Origin: Microvirga terrae
GTDB lineage: Bacteria; Pseudomonadota; Alphaproteobacteria; Rhizobiales; Beijerinckiaceae
Direction of reading: 5' to 3'
NCBI RefSeq assembly: GCF_013307435.2
Contig: NZ_CP102845.1
Location: 2,427,001-2,491,000 of the forward strand
Length of the DNA: 64,000 nucleotides
In this document: positions 16,452 through 26,283 of the stretch, piece after piece
How the letters are laid out: each line of letters opens with the position of its first letter
Position numbering within the stretch: the stretch's first letter is position 1
Notes under the pieces: generated by a model
What the model was told of the DNA's origin: nothing
The model's input: only the letters and a program-made list of their open reading frames with translations
Databases searched by the model: none
Position numbers and translations under genes: made by a program

Positions 16452-17467
16452 GCGACGCGGTTCTTCGTGTCAAAGACCTTCAGACCCAGTTCCAGACCCG
16501 TGCTGGGGTGCTGAAGGCCGTCGACGGCGTCAGCTTCGAAGTCGGGCGTGGCCGCATTCTTGGGCTTGTCGGCGAGTCGGGATCGGGCAAAAGCGTCACG
16601 GGCTACTCCATTCTCGGCCTGGTCGAGCCGCCCGGCAGGATCGCGGGCGGCGAGGTTCTCCTGAACGGAAAGGACCTCACGCGCCTGAGAGGCGAGGCCA
16701 TGCGTCAAGTTCGCGGCGCCCAGATCGCCATGGTCTTCCAGGACCCGATGATGACGCTCAATCCGGTCCTCAAGATCGGAACGCAGATGATCGCGGCAGT
16801 GAGGGCTCACGACAGGGCCTCACGCAAGGCGGCACGCGCGAGAGCACGCGACGCCCTCGCCAAAGTGGGCATTCCGAGCCCCGAGGAGCGTCTCGACTCC
16901 TATCCGCACCAGCTCTCCGGCGGCATGCGTCAACGGGTGGCCATCGCCATCGCGCTCCTGCATAGCCCCGCGGTCATCATTGCGGACGAGCCGACGACAG
17001 CGCTCGACGTCTCCATCCAAGGTCAAATCCTGGCGGAAGTGCGACGCCTCGCCGACCAGACCGGAACGGCTTTCGTCTGGGTCACCCATGACCTCGCAGT
17101 GGTGTCGAGCCTCGCGGACGACATCTGTGTCATGTATGCCGGGAAGGTGGTGGAAAGCGGGCCGGCCGCCGAGGTAATCGCGTCGCCGCGCCATCCCTAT
17201 ACGGCCGGTCTTCTGGCGTCCGTGCCCGCGGAGCATAAGCCTGGAACCAAGCTTCCTCAGGTTCCCGGATCGACGCCCTCGCTGGCTAACCTGCCACCCG
17301 GTTGCGCCTTTGCGCCTCGGTGCGCCAAGGCGGGACCCGCCTGCACGACGACACCGCCTGTTCAGACCTTCGAGGACGGACGTACCGCCCTCTGTCATTA
17401 CCCGATCGAGCCCATTTCATGCCAGCCGCACTCCTTGACGTCGCACACGTATCGAAGCGCTTCGTAA
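16448..17467 (+). CDS. ABC transporter ATP-binding protein, DppD type
   Basis: A 339-residue ATPase. Walker A is GESGSGKS, the signature is [12 protein letters not shown], and Walker B is [12 protein letters not shown], followed by the H-loop THD. The C-terminal oligopeptide-transporter extension carries the cysteine pattern PPGCAFAPRCAKAGPAC, which in relatives binds an iron-sulfur cluster. It powers the peptide importer with the DppF-type partner. The last 49 bases overlap the start of that partner in another frame, so the final 15 or so residues are outside the family consensus. Confidence 0.93.
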   Translation: MSDAVLRVKDLQTQFQTRAGVLKAVDGVSFEVGRGRILGLVGESGSGKSVTGYSILGLVEPPGRIAGGEVLLNGKDLTRLRGEAMRQVRGAQIAMVFQDPMMTLNPVLKIGTQMIAAVRAHDRASRKAARARARDALAKVGIPSPEERLDSYPHQLSGGMRQRVAIAIALLHSPAVIIADEPTTALDVSIQGQILAEVRRLADQTGTAFVWVTHDLAVVSSLADDICVMYAGKVVESGPAAEVIASPRHPYTAGLLASVPAEHKPGTKLPQVPGSTPSLANLPPGCAFAPRCAKAGPACTTTPPVQTFEDGRTALCHYPIEPISCQPHSLTSHTYRSAS

Positions 17468-18423
17468 AGCATCCGAATCTCGGGGAGCGCATCGCCGGAC
17501 TTCTCGGTGCCGGGCCGAAAGCCGAGACCGTGCGCGCGGTGACCGATGTCAGTCTCACGGTTGCCAAGGGCGAGGTCGTGGGCCTCGTCGGGGAGTCCGG
17601 CTGCGGGAAATCCACGCTTGGTCGGATGATCGCCGGGATCTACACGCCGAGCGACGGCAAGATCCTGTTCGATAGGACGCCTGTCGCGAAGGCGCAGGGA
17701 CGGCGCACGCAGAAGCTGACGACGCGTGTCCAGATGATCCACCAGGATCCCTTCGCGAGCCTCAATCCGCGTATCCGGATCGGCGATACGGTGGCAGAAG
17801 GCCCGGTGGCGCACGGCATCGTGAAGTCCCGCGAGGCGGATGACTACGTGGCGGATCTGCTCGGGCGCGTTGGACTCGATCCCGGTTACCGCAGGCGGTT
17901 CCCGCATCAGTTCTCCGGTGGTCAGCGCCAGCGCATTGCCATCGCCCGTGCGCTTGCCATGAAGCCCGACCTTCTGGTGCTTGACGAGCCCGTGGCGTCC
18001 CTCGACGTTTCCATCCAGGCGCAGGTGCTCAATCTGTTCATGGACCTGCGTCGAGATTTGGATCTGACGGGAATCTTCATCAGCCACGATCTCGGCGTCG
18101 TGCGTCATGTCTCGGACCGGGTCGCGATCATGTATCTCGGCCGCATCGTCGAGCTGGCGCCGACTGCCGAACTCTATGCCAGCCCGAACCATCCCTATAC
18201 GCGCGCACTCTTCGAGAGCGTGCCCCGCATCGGCGTGGGTCGGAAGGATTTTCGCCCGATCGCCGGCGAAATTCCATCCCCGCTTCACCCACCGAGCGGA
18301 TGCCATTTCCATCCGCGGTGCCCCCTTGCGGGGCCCCGGTGCAAGCGCGAGGCGCCCGCGCTGGCCGCGATCGCTCCTGGCCGGTTCTCCGCCTGTCATC
18401 TCAACACCGGCGGCACGGAATAA
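17419..18423 (+). CDS. ABC transporter ATP-binding protein, DppF type
   Basis: A 334-residue ATPase, second nucleotide-binding subunit of the importer. It has Walker [10 protein letters not shown], signature [15 protein letters not shown], Walker B LLVLDEPVASLD and the H-loop SHD. The oligopeptide C-terminal motif PPSGCHFHPRCPLAGPRC is present. The ATG at 17419, starting MPAALLDVAHVSKRF, was preferred over a start at 17302, which would add 39 residues read out of frame from the DppD gene. The stop lies 18 bases before the carboxypeptidase gene, supporting a single operon. Confidence 0.92.
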   Translation: MPAALLDVAHVSKRFVKHPNLGERIAGLLGAGPKAETVRAVTDVSLTVAKGEVVGLVGESGCGKSTLGRMIAGIYTPSDGKILFDRTPVAKAQGRRTQKLTTRVQMIHQDPFASLNPRIRIGDTVAEGPVAHGIVKSREADDYVADLLGRVGLDPGYRRRFPHQFSGGQRQRIAIARALAMKPDLLVLDEPVASLDVSIQAQVLNLFMDLRRDLDLTGIFISHDLGVVRHVSDRVAIMYLGRIVELAPTAELYASPNHPYTRALFESVPRIGVGRKDFRPIAGEIPSPLHPPSGCHFHPRCPLAGPRCKREAPALAAIAPGRFSACHLNTGGTE

Positions 18424-18441
18424 TCGAGAAGTTCGACAGAC

Positions 18442-19965
18442 ATGACCCAGCAAGCTTCTCTCGCAGCGCTCCAGGAACGCGTTGCCGCCGTTAACGATGT
18501 GCTCAATGCCGTATCGGTGCTCACGTGGGATTCCCGCACGATGATGCCCACAGATGGAGCGGAAACCCGAGGCCTCCAGATCGCGACGCTGACCCGGCTT
18601 GCTCGCGATCTGCTCCTTGCGCCCGAAACAGAGAAAGCCTTAGAGGAGGCCGAGCGGGCGACGGAAGGCTTCGGGCAGGACGCTGCCGAACGACGCATGG
18701 TGCAGCAGACCCGTCAGGCGGTGGAGCACCATAAGCGTGTTCCGGTCTCTCTGATCCAGGAGCGGGCGGCTCTTCGCACAGTCGCGCAGGCGGCCTGGAT
18801 CGACGCCCGATCGAAGAGCGACTTCGCTGTTTTCTCGCCCTATCTTGCCAGGACCATTGCGCTATCCCGGGCCTATGCCGATTGCATCGGCTGGAATGAG
18901 CACCCCTATGACGCCATGGTGTCTATCTACGAGCCTGGCGAGACCGCAGCGAGCCTGAAAGAGCTGTTCACGACATTGCGGGCCGGGCTTCAGCCCATCC
19001 TGGATGCCGCAAGGGCTCGTCCTCAACCCCGCTCTGACTTCCTGTTCCGCGATTTTCCGGAGGAAGGGCAGAGAGCCTTTGGCCTGAGCCTCGCGGAGAG
19101 GCTTGGCTATGACTTCCGGCGCGGGCGTCTGGACACCACCGTCCATCCGTTCGAAGTGTCGTTCACCCGCAACGACGTGCGGATCACGACCCGCTACAAC
19201 CGCAACTACCTGCCAGCCTCCATTTTCGGCACCGCTCACGAGACCGGACACGGTCTCTACGAGCAGGGGGTCGATGCGGCTCATACCCGGACGACACTGG
19301 CGACTGACCTCGTTGGTCTCTATGCAGTCGGAGGAACGAGCTTTGGAGCCCATGAATCCCAGTCGCGCCTTTGGGAGAACCACATCGTTCGAAGCCAGAC
19401 GTTCTGGCAGAGGCACTTCTCGGATCTGCGGAAGCATTTTCCGGATCAGCTTGGCGATGTCAGCGCAGACGAGTTCTATCGCGCCGTCACGCGCGTCGAG
19501 CCCGGTTTCATTCGCGTCGAGGCCGATGAACTGACTTATGATTTCCACATCATGCTGCGCGCGGATATCGAATGCGCGCTCATGGACGGCTCGCTTGCGG
19601 TCGACTATCTACCAGAAGCCTGGAACGCGGCGATCAGGCGTGATCTCGACCTTGTGGTACCGGACGATGCCCGCGGCGTCCTGCAGGATGTGCATTGGTC
19701 CACCGGCTATATCGGCTCGTTCCCGACCTATACCATCGGAAATGTTATGGGCGCTCAGGTGATGGACACCCTGTGTGGTCGTAATCCGTCTCTCGGTGAT
19801 GCGATCACGGCCGGACATTATGGGATCCTGGCAGACGAACTGCGCACCCGGATCTGGCAGCACGGTCGCCGCTTTACGCGTGACGAACTGCTGGAGCGTG
19901 AAACGGGTCGCCCGCTCGATCCAGGCCCTTACCTTCACTATCTGCGCAGCAAATACGCTGCATGA
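18442..19965 (+). CDS. M32-family metallocarboxypeptidase (carboxypeptidase Taq type)
   Basis: A 507-residue cytoplasmic zinc carboxypeptidase. The active site HETGH is at residues 266-270, in GTAHETGHGLYEQG. Other M32 marks are HPFEVSFTRNDVRITTRY before it and the SQSRLWEN motif with the third ligand region after it. It removes C-terminal residues from peptides. Placed 18 bases after the importer ATPases, it would degrade the imported peptides to amino acids. Length equals the family norm of about 500. Confidence 0.94.
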   Translation: MTQQASLAALQERVAAVNDVLNAVSVLTWDSRTMMPTDGAETRGLQIATLTRLARDLLLAPETEKALEEAERATEGFGQDAAERRMVQQTRQAVEHHKRVPVSLIQERAALRTVAQAAWIDARSKSDFAVFSPYLARTIALSRAYADCIGWNEHPYDAMVSIYEPGETAASLKELFTTLRAGLQPILDAARARPQPRSDFLFRDFPEEGQRAFGLSLAERLGYDFRRGRLDTTVHPFEVSFTRNDVRITTRYNRNYLPASIFGTAHETGHGLYEQGVDAAHTRTTLATDLVGLYAVGGTSFGAHESQSRLWENHIVRSQTFWQRHFSDLRKHFPDQLGDVSADEFYRAVTRVEPGFIRVEADELTYDFHIMLRADIECALMDGSLAVDYLPEAWNAAIRRDLDLVVPDDARGVLQDVHWSTGYIGSFPTYTIGNVMGAQVMDTLCGRNPSLGDAITAGHYGILADELRTRIWQHGRRFTRDELLERETGRPLDPGPYLHYLRSKYAA

Positions 19966-20113
19966 GCGATGCGCTACAAAGCCCACTCATAGCAACATGG
20001 TGCGAATTCGCCGACATTCTGAGAAACAGGTAAATATACTCATACTAAAGTAGGTCAGCATTAACCAGCCCTGATGTATCGCGGAGCAAATCACAATAAA
20101 GTGGGGCTCCTCA
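19966..20113. other. Intergenic gap before the chemoreceptor gene
   Basis: A 148-base, relatively AT-rich spacer between the carboxypeptidase and the chemoreceptor. It may contain a separate promoter for the chemoreceptor. No clear terminator or promoter boxes are visible. Confidence 0.35.
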
Positions 20114-21817
20114 GTGCTGAAAAGTGTTACGTTATCCATGAAGATCATGGCACTCGTCGCCGTGATCATTTTCGCGACGGCCGGAACCATGTGGTTTGCG
20201 GCCTCCCGACAGGTCTGGTCCGATCTGGAAGTGCAGCAGCAGCAGAAGGCCGAACAATATCTGCGCAGCCTTTCTCTGGTTTATGCTGCTCGGGTGTCCG
20301 GTGCCGAGGTCAAGACCGAGCAAGGACGGGTCGCTCGCATCGTGAGCCCCCCGCTGACTGAATTCAGAGATTTCGCGGTCGTCGACGATTCCGTGTCTTA
20401 TGTCGGCGGGAACGCCACGATCTTCACCTTCGACGCAACCCAGGATGCGTTCATCCGCCGCGTGACAACCGTGAAGAAGGAAAACGGCGAACGGGCGGTC
20501 GGAACGGCCCTGGCTCCCGACAGTCCGGCCCAGGCTCATGTCCGCCGTGGAGAGCCCTATTACGGCCCGACCGTGCTCTTCGGCACTCAGTTCTACACCG
20601 CGTATCAGCCGACCTTCGACAAGACCGGCAAGGTCAATGGCATTCTCTATGTCGGCGTGCCGGTTGCCGATCTCCATGACGCCTATTCATCAACAATGTC
20701 GATGCTGACGATTGCAGCCGGTGCGATTGCTATCCTCGCGTGCATTGGCGCTCTGCTGATCGCCACGCGCCTTTTCCGGCCACTGAAGGCGATAACCCTC
20801 CGCGTCGAGATGTTGGCAGAAGGGGATCTCGAAAGCACCATCGGCTATCAGGATCGCGGCGACGAGATCGGTGCGGTGGCCAAGTCCCTGCAGGTCTTCA
20901 GGAGCGGCTTGATCGCACAGCGGCAGGCAGCTGAAGTGGCGGCCCTCGAGCAGGAGGCAAGGACGCGTCGCGCTCAGATGCTGGACAAACTCACGCAGCA
21001 CTTCGAGGAGAAGGTCTCGTCCCTGACCCGTCGCCTGTCCGTGTCCGCATCCGACCTGGAATCGACCGCCCAATCCATGACCGCGGTTGCCGACAAGGCC
21101 ACGCACCAGTCCGTCGGCGTCGCATCGGCGTCGCAGCAAACCTCCGCCAACGTGCAGACAGTCGCAGCCGCAACGGAGGAGTTGTCGATCTCGATCCGCG
21201 AGATCTCCGCACAGGTCGCTCAGTCGTCGAGCATTGCGGAACGAGCCGTGACGGATGCGCAGCGTACCAACGGAATCGTGCAGATGCTCGCGGGTTCTGC
21301 CGACAAAATCGGTCACGTCGTGCAACTCATCAACAGCATTGCGTCTCAGACCAATCTACTGGCCTTGAACGCGACCATCGAGGCGGCGCGCGCGGGCGAG
21401 GCCGGCAAGGGCTTCGCCGTGGTGGCAAGCGAGGTGAAGGAGCTCGCCAACCAGACGTCGCGGGCCACCGAGGAGATTTCGGGCCAGATTGCCAGCGTTC
21501 AGCAGGTCACCGCCGAGGCCGTGCAGGCCATCCAGGCGATCGCAGGCACGATCGGCGAGATGTCCCAGATCTCGGTGGCGATCGCGGCCGCCATGGAGGA
21601 GCAGGGGGCCGCCACGGCTGAGATCTCGCGCAATGTCCACGAGGCGGCCCGCGGCACCGAGGTCGTCACGGGCAGCATCGGAGAGGTTCGCCAGGCTGCT
21701 GGAGACACGGGAGCAGCAGCAACCCAGGTTCTCGCGGCTGCCCAGGAACTGGCGCGGCATTCCGCCAGCCTCGGACAGGAGGTCGATCACTTCTTGTCCG
21801 GCGTCAAAGCCGCATAA
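20114..21817 (+). CDS. Methyl-accepting chemotaxis protein with periplasmic Cache-type sensor
   Basis: A 567-residue chemoreceptor. Membrane helix 1 is about residues 9-30 and helix 2 about 197-219, enclosing a periplasmic domain of about 165 residues that looks like a single Cache fold ([33 protein letters not shown]). A HAMP domain follows (220-272), then the coiled-coil signalling domain with the highly conserved tip [20 protein letters not shown] starting near 410. No C-terminal pentapeptide for CheR/CheB tethering is present. It transmits ligand binding to the flagellar kinase CheA. Being next to a peptide importer it may sense the same compounds, but the 148-base gap leaves this open. 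Confidence 0.93.
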   Translation: MLKSVTLSMKIMALVAVIIFATAGTMWFAASRQVWSDLEVQQQQKAEQYLRSLSLVYAARVSGAEVKTEQGRVARIVSPPLTEFRDFAVVDDSVSYVGGNATIFTFDATQDAFIRRVTTVKKENGERAVGTALAPDSPAQAHVRRGEPYYGPTVLFGTQFYTAYQPTFDKTGKVNGILYVGVPVADLHDAYSSTMSMLTIAAGAIAILACIGALLIATRLFRPLKAITLRVEMLAEGDLESTIGYQDRGDEIGAVAKSLQVFRSGLIAQRQAAEVAALEQEARTRRAQMLDKLTQHFEEKVSSLTRRLSVSASDLESTAQSMTAVADKATHQSVGVASASQQTSANVQTVAAATEELSISIREISAQVAQSSSIAERAVTDAQRTNGIVQMLAGSADKIGHVVQLINSIASQTNLLALNATIEAARAGEAGKGFAVVASEVKELANQTSRATEEISGQIASVQQVTAEAVQAIQAIAGTIGEMSQISVAIAAAMEEQGAATAEISRNVHEAARGTEVVTGSIGEVRQAAGDTGAAATQVLAAAQELARHSASLGQEVDHFLSGVKAA

Positions 21818-21841
21818 GTCCCCTGGCGCTCGCCTCAAGGT

Positions 21842-21871
21842 GAGCCGCAGCAGAAAGATCTGTTGCGGCTC
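21842..21871. terminator. Bidirectional hairpin between convergent chemoreceptor and siderophore-reductase genes
   Basis: GAGCCGCA pairs perfectly with TGCGGCTC, and four more pairs (one G-T) extend the stem to twelve around a six-base loop, AAAGAT. It sits in the 58-base gap between two convergent stops and probably ends transcription from both sides, although no long T-run follows. Confidence 0.65.
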
Positions 21872-21875
21872 TCCG

Positions 21876-22979
21876 TCAATGCTCAACCTGATCGGCCGAA
21901 TGTCCAGCGCGCCAATAGGCAACGACTTGGTGCTCCGTGGTCGGGATCTTCCATTCCTGACGCAGGAGCCTCTTGAGACATCGGCAGCTCTTCTGCTCGC
22001 AGCCGGCCCAGATGAAGCGGCGGCGCTCGTCCGAAGGCACGTCGATCGCGCGTACGGCATCCTCGATGAGGGACGTCGTTCCCGCGGGAGCTCCGTTCCG
22101 GTGCATCCAGCGAATGTCCAGTGCGGCCCTGGAGCAGAGAGGCTGCTCCTCGCTGGCATCCTCCACTTCGAGAAGCACGGTCGCTCTGCATTCGGAGGGC
22201 AGTTCCGCCAAGATGCGGCTGATGGCCGGGAGGGCCGTCTCATCTCCCGCGAAAAGGTACCAGTCGGCCGCGGGCAGTTCGCCGCCACCTGGACCCATGA
22301 TTCCGATTGTATCGCCGGGACGAGCCTGTAAAGCCCAGGTAGAGCCGGGCGTGTTGTCTCCTTCGTGCAGGACAAAGTCGATCTCAATCTCGTTTCGCTC
22401 CACATCGATCTCGCGGATCGTATAAATCCGCATCACCGGCCGATCCTCGCCGCGCGGCCCGACGGGCCGCCCATCCTCGCCCATCACGGGCCATGAGGGA
22501 GCACGTCCGGAGCTCGGAGGAAAAAGCAACCGAACATGCATGCCGCCCGTTGCAAAACGTGCGAGATCGCGCCCCTTGAGACGCACCCGGCGCATGCGCG
22601 GGGTGACATTGGTCGCGTTGACGACGTGCATCTCACGAAAATACGGGAGCGGCGTTCCGGCCTGACCATCTCCTTCCCAGGCGATGCGGGGGCTCTCCCC
22701 CTCGACGAAGCCGATGATGTGCTCCGCCAGGCTCCATTTGACATATGCGAGACCCGTTGCATCAGGCCCTTCCGCAAGGAGGTAGAGAGCGTCGTCACGC
22801 GCTTCCACTAACGCAGTGCCGTATTCGAATTCCACCCTGGCGGAGTGTGCGGACCGGTCGACCCGTCCATGTTCGACGAAATGCTCGCAGAGCTTGTCCA
22901 TCATCCGAACGGGGCGTGCGAGCGTGACCGAGGCCTTGGCGCGAAGAGTGGTTGATGTCGTCATTTGTTCCATGGACAT
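21876..22979 (-). CDS. Siderophore-interacting protein (FAD ferric-siderophore reductase) with N-terminal DUF2218 domain
   Basis: A 367-residue protein. The first 95 or so residues match the DUF2218 type (MMDKLCEHFVEHG, WSLAEHIIGFV), and the rest is the SIP/ViuB flavin reductase fold: RMRRVRLKG, RIYTIREID for FAD binding, GPGGGELP, and YLFAGDETALPAISRIL for NAD(P)H. It reduces Fe(III)-siderophore in the cytoplasm so iron is released. The start at 22979 has a GGAG box just upstream and lies 12 bases after the permease stop. The C-terminal motif CEQKSCRC has three cysteines where typical relatives have a glycine/alanine-rich GE-type segment. It is the last gene of the minus-strand siderophore arm. 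Confidence 0.88.
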   Translation of the reverse strand: MSMEQMTTSTTLRAKASVTLARPVRMMDKLCEHFVEHGRVDRSAHSARVEFEYGTALVEARDDALYLLAEGPDATGLAYVKWSLAEHIIGFVEGESPRIAWEGDGQAGTPLPYFREMHVVNATNVTPRMRRVRLKGRDLARFATGGMHVRLLFPPSSGRAPSWPVMGEDGRPVGPRGEDRPVMRIYTIREIDVERNEIEIDFVLHEGDNTPGSTWALQARPGDTIGIMGPGGGELPAADWYLFAGDETALPAISRILAELPSECRATVLLEVEDASEEQPLCSRAALDIRWMHRNGAPAGTTSLIEDAVRAIDVPSDERRRFIWAGCEQKSCRCLKRLLRQEWKIPTTEHQVVAYWRAGHSADQVEH

Positions 22980-22990
22980 ATGTGCTCCGT

Positions 22991-24946
22991 CTATCTGTTC
23001 CGGTGCAGGAGCCAGACCAGGTACGGTCCCCCGATGAGTGAAGCGAAGAGACCCAAAGGGACCTGGTAGGGAAAGGACGCGATCCTGGACAGCCAATCGG
23101 CTCCGGCCATCAATCCCGTGCCGATCAGGACCGCAGCCAGAACCTGGTGGTGCGCACGGCCGAACCCGACCAGCCGCGCCATATGGGGTGCGACAAGACC
23201 GACGAAGCTCAGCGGGCCGACGACAAGCGAGGCGGCTGCCGTCAAGCCAGCGGCGACGACGGTGAGCGCCATCCGGCTGGTGCGAAGCGGCAATCCTATC
23301 GCCCGCGCTTGATCGGGGCCAAGAGGCATGATTTCAAGCCAGCGGAAGATCAGAGGCAGGAGCCCGAGCAGGAGCGCCGCCACCGCGACGGTGATCGATG
23401 CCTCTGCCCAAGTGATATGGTTCGTCGCGCCGCTGAGCCAGGCGAGGAGTTGAAAGGCGCGCACATCCCCCGTGATCATTGCTGCGTTGACAAGGGCGTT
23501 GCACAGCGCTCCGACGGCGAGGCCTCCAAGCAGGAGCCGCTCTGGATTTCGGTCCTGCCGACTGGCGACTGCGAGGAGTGCGCCCAATACGACAACGACG
23601 CCCACGGCCCCTCCAGCGAGGCGGATGCCCGTAGTCGCGTTCGATACCGTGAAGAGAACCGCTGTGAGTCCAATGCCGGCGCCCGCACTCACACCGAGGA
23701 CTTCCGGACTCGCGAGAGGGTTGTCGGTCATGCGCTGCAGGATCATCCCGGCGGCCGCCAGCATGCCCCCGGCAGCCGCTGCCGCGACGATGCGTGGTGC
23801 GCGAAACGGAAGAAGGTCGCTGAGAAGCCGGCCCGTCGCAAGGTTCCAGCCGTCGGGGCCACGCCCGACGAGGAGTGCCAAGGTGATCATCGCGATGACA
23901 AGGAACGAGAGCGCCGCTAGCATAGGGGTGGGATACATGATGCGCCGTGAGGGCGCGGGCTGTCCGGAAACCGATGCATGGCGGGGCAGGTTGAGCCTTG
24001 GCAGCAGATACAGGAGAAGCGGTCCTCCGAGGAGAGCCGTGGCAACTCCGGTCGGTATCATCTCGGCTGATTCATGGGCCGTAAATTGAACGAGACCGTC
24101 CGTGAGCCACAGGACGGCGGCTCCGATGAGCGGCGCGGCCAAGAGAATGTCGCGCTGCGTGCGGGCACCGCCCAGCCGAGCCAGCGTCGGAGCCGCGAGC
24201 CCGACGAATCCGATCAAGCCGACCTCAGCCGTGACGGTGGTCGCGAGCCATACGGCGAGAGCGAGGGTCGCGAGGCGTAAGGCCAGAAGATTGACCCCGA
24301 GGCTGCGCGCGCTCTCATCGGCGAGACCGAGAAGCTCCAGCGGCCGGATCAGGAGAAAACAAGCCGCGAAGGTGACCAGCAGCGTGAACGCAAGTGCCCG
24401 GACCGGGCCCCAGCCTTCCTGAGTCAGGGAGCCGCTGCCCCAGATCAGGAGCGACATCATGTATTCGCCATTGGCGAGGATCAGCGTCGCACTCAGTGCC
24501 ATCGCGACGAGAGACACTACCATTCCGGCAAGAACGATGGTGATCGGCTCGAGCCCACGCCGCCAGCTCAGAGCCATGAGCATGATCGTGACGGTCAGCC
24601 CACCGACAAGGGCGACTGTCTCACGTGTTGTATCCATGAGCGCAGGCGCGAATAGGGTGGCCGCCGTCATGGCAAGTTGCGCGCCTGCTGAAATGCCGAG
24701 CGTCGACGGATCGGCGATCGGATTGCGCAGGGTCTGCTGCAAGAGGGCGCCGGAAAGCCCGAGCGCGGCGCCCGACAACAACGCCACAACGGCACGCGGA
24801 AGCACGCTGTTGAACAGAAGGATGCTGTTGAGATCGAACCTCTGTCCGCTCGCCAGCGGGAAAAGGCACAGGATTTGATAGCCGCATAAACCCACGGCGG
24901 CGGCAAACACCACGAACCACATCAACGTGAACGGTCTATGTGTCAT
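22991..24946 (-). CDS. fhuB: Fused double FecCD-type permease for ferric siderophore (FhuB-like)
   Basis: A 651-residue inner-membrane protein with two tandem FecCD permease domains, about residues 1-325 and 330-651, each with some ten hydrophobic segments. Each half carries the family glycine-rich coupling loop (VGLAAPTLARL in the first, VGLVAPHMARLVG in the second). The fused form is typical of FhuB, which imports hydroxamate siderophores with FhuC and FhuD. The ATG at 24946 follows the binding-protein stop by four bases; a GTG at 24973 is an alternative that would overlap that gene. The ATPase partner is encoded in the divergent arm at 28576-29436. Confidence 0.93.
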   Translation of the reverse strand: MTHRPFTLMWFVVFAAAVGLCGYQILCLFPLASGQRFDLNSILLFNSVLPRAVVALLSGAALGLSGALLQQTLRNPIADPSTLGISAGAQLAMTAATLFAPALMDTTRETVALVGGLTVTIMLMALSWRRGLEPITIVLAGMVVSLVAMALSATLILANGEYMMSLLIWGSGSLTQEGWGPVRALAFTLLVTFAACFLLIRPLELLGLADESARSLGVNLLALRLATLALAVWLATTVTAEVGLIGFVGLAAPTLARLGGARTQRDILLAAPLIGAAVLWLTDGLVQFTAHESAEMIPTGVATALLGGPLLLYLLPRLNLPRHASVSGQPAPSRRIMYPTPMLAALSFLVIAMITLALLVGRGPDGWNLATGRLLSDLLPFRAPRIVAAAAAGGMLAAAGMILQRMTDNPLASPEVLGVSAGAGIGLTAVLFTVSNATTGIRLAGGAVGVVVVLGALLAVASRQDRNPERLLLGGLAVGALCNALVNAAMITGDVRAFQLLAWLSGATNHITWAEASITVAVAALLLGLLPLIFRWLEIMPLGPDQARAIGLPLRTSRMALTVVAAGLTAAASLVVGPLSFVGLVAPHMARLVGFGRAHHQVLAAVLIGTGLMAGADWLSRIASFPYQVPLGLFASLIGGPYLVWLLHRNR

Positions 24947-24950
24947 GCTT

Positions 24951-25862
24951 TCAATCAACGCCGCCTCCGGCACCGGCGAGCGCGCCGGTCAGCAGGCGTG
25001 CGAAACGGCGCGCCGCCGGAAGGGCGCCGAACGGATTGATGGATGGGAGCACCACGACGCGCTCTTCACGGACCGCCGGGAGTGCCTTCCACAGGGGACT
25101 GTCGCGCAGGGTGCTTTGTGCATCCGGAGGGACTGGAGAGATGATGACGATCCAGGCCTCGGGCACCTCGGCGAGAGCCTCGAGGGGAACTGGTGCCGCC
25201 GCGGCATAGCTGGTGCGCTTCGCCCAGGCATTCCTCAACCCAAGGCGCTGGAGAACGTCGCCGAACATGCTGTCATAGCCAAAAGCCCTGAAGTGCCGGG
25301 CATCACCAAGGTTGATGAGGAAAACGGGCCGTGGCGTTCTCTCGGCAAGGCGGCGGCTGGCCCGTGCGATCTCGAGGGACGCTGCATCGATATAGGACCG
25401 CGCCTGCGCAGTCCGGCCAAGCTTTTCGCCGAGCGTCATCGTGATCTGCTCGGCTGGAGCGTAGGGAGGGCGGCCGGGCTCGTATACCGCGTAGGATGCC
25501 ACGGGAGCAATCTGTTGGAGGCGATCCTGGATCCAGGAGAACCAATGCGAACTGACGATCAGATCGGGATTGGACAGGCGCAGCATCTCGAAATTCGGTG
25601 AGCCTCTCAGGCCCAGATCGGCAACCTGAGACGGCACAGTCGGCTCGACGGCGATTTTTCGAAATTGGACGAGTTCGGTTGCGGCAACGGGCGTGACGTC
25701 CAGGGCGAGCAGGGTCTCGAACATGGCCCAGTCCACAACGGCGGTGCGCTGGTGCGGCTGCGCCCTAACGCTGCCGGCGAGGAACGAACCGACCGCGGCT
25801 GTCAGAAAGTGGCGTCGGCTCGCCGCGAATGCAGCGTGACATGAGGTGGGCTGCATCGACAT
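24951..25862 (-). CDS. Ferric-siderophore ABC transporter binding protein (FhuD-like, Tat-exported)
   Basis: A 303-residue periplasmic binding protein of the FhuD/BtuF type. The N-terminus has a twin-arginine signal, SRRHFLTAAVGSFLAGSVRAQ, ending near residue 35. After it, VVDWAMFETLLALDVTPVAAT and PDLIVSS are typical of the class III fold. The mature domain delivers the ferric siderophore to the fused permease. The start at 25862 has an AGG-type ribosome site; a longer open frame upstream gives non-signal sequence. It is the first gene of the minus-strand arm and reads away from the receptor gene. Confidence 0.9.
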   Translation of the reverse strand: MSMQPTSCHAAFAASRRHFLTAAVGSFLAGSVRAQPHQRTAVVDWAMFETLLALDVTPVAATELVQFRKIAVEPTVPSQVADLGLRGSPNFEMLRLSNPDLIVSSHWFSWIQDRLQQIAPVASYAVYEPGRPPYAPAEQITMTLGEKLGRTAQARSYIDAASLEIARASRRLAERTPRPVFLINLGDARHFRAFGYDSMFGDVLQRLGLRNAWAKRTSYAAAAPVPLEALAEVPEAWIVIISPVPPDAQSTLRDSPLWKALPAVREERVVVLPSINPFGALPAARRFARLLTGALAGAGGGVD

Positions 25863-26229
25863 GCGACGTACCTGAACTCTCGAATCTTGATCGGAGTAGA
25901 AAATATACTTCGAATCTTTGGTCAATACTTTGATGATATGCCCCGCATGGCTTGGTGACTTGACGCCGGATCGACCCATTCAGCGGCCAGACAAGATCCG
26001 ACCTCGTTCAGGCACCGACGGTGGTCATGAACCGCGGCTGCGATCACGTCAACATTTTTGTACCAAAAAGTGTAGAATTACTATCAACTTAGAATGGTTC
26101 GAGATTGGCCGTTCAGACGAAGGTGCCTCTGCTTTCCTCGACCGGACGGTGCTGCATGGCTCCGTCAGACGGCTCAACGGTCGACGACAATGTCGGATTG
26201 CGCCGACGTCAACGTAGAACACTCTCAAG

Positions 26230-26246
26230 TTTAGAGCATTTTAAAA
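26230..26246. promoter_or_regulatory. Irr-box-like site 1
   Basis: TTTAGAG-CAT-TTTAAAA agrees with the alphaproteobacterial iron-control element (TTTAGAA, three bases, TTCTAAA) at 11 of 14 arm positions. It lies about 180 bases before the receptor start codon. Confidence 0.4.
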
Positions 26247-26260
26247 GAGTATAAATCTGA

Positions 26261-26277
26261 ATTATAGCAATTCTAAA
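26261..26277. promoter_or_regulatory. Irr-box-like site 2
   Basis: ATTATAG-CAA-TTCTAAA has a perfect right arm and a degenerate left arm relative to the iron-control element, 11 of 14 positions. Confidence 0.35.
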
Positions 26278-26283
26278 TTGCTG

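Noticed and set aside
25918..26217. Possible 99-residue gene in the siderophore control region
   Set aside because: No ribosome site, no recognisable motif, and it lies in the divergent promoter gap.
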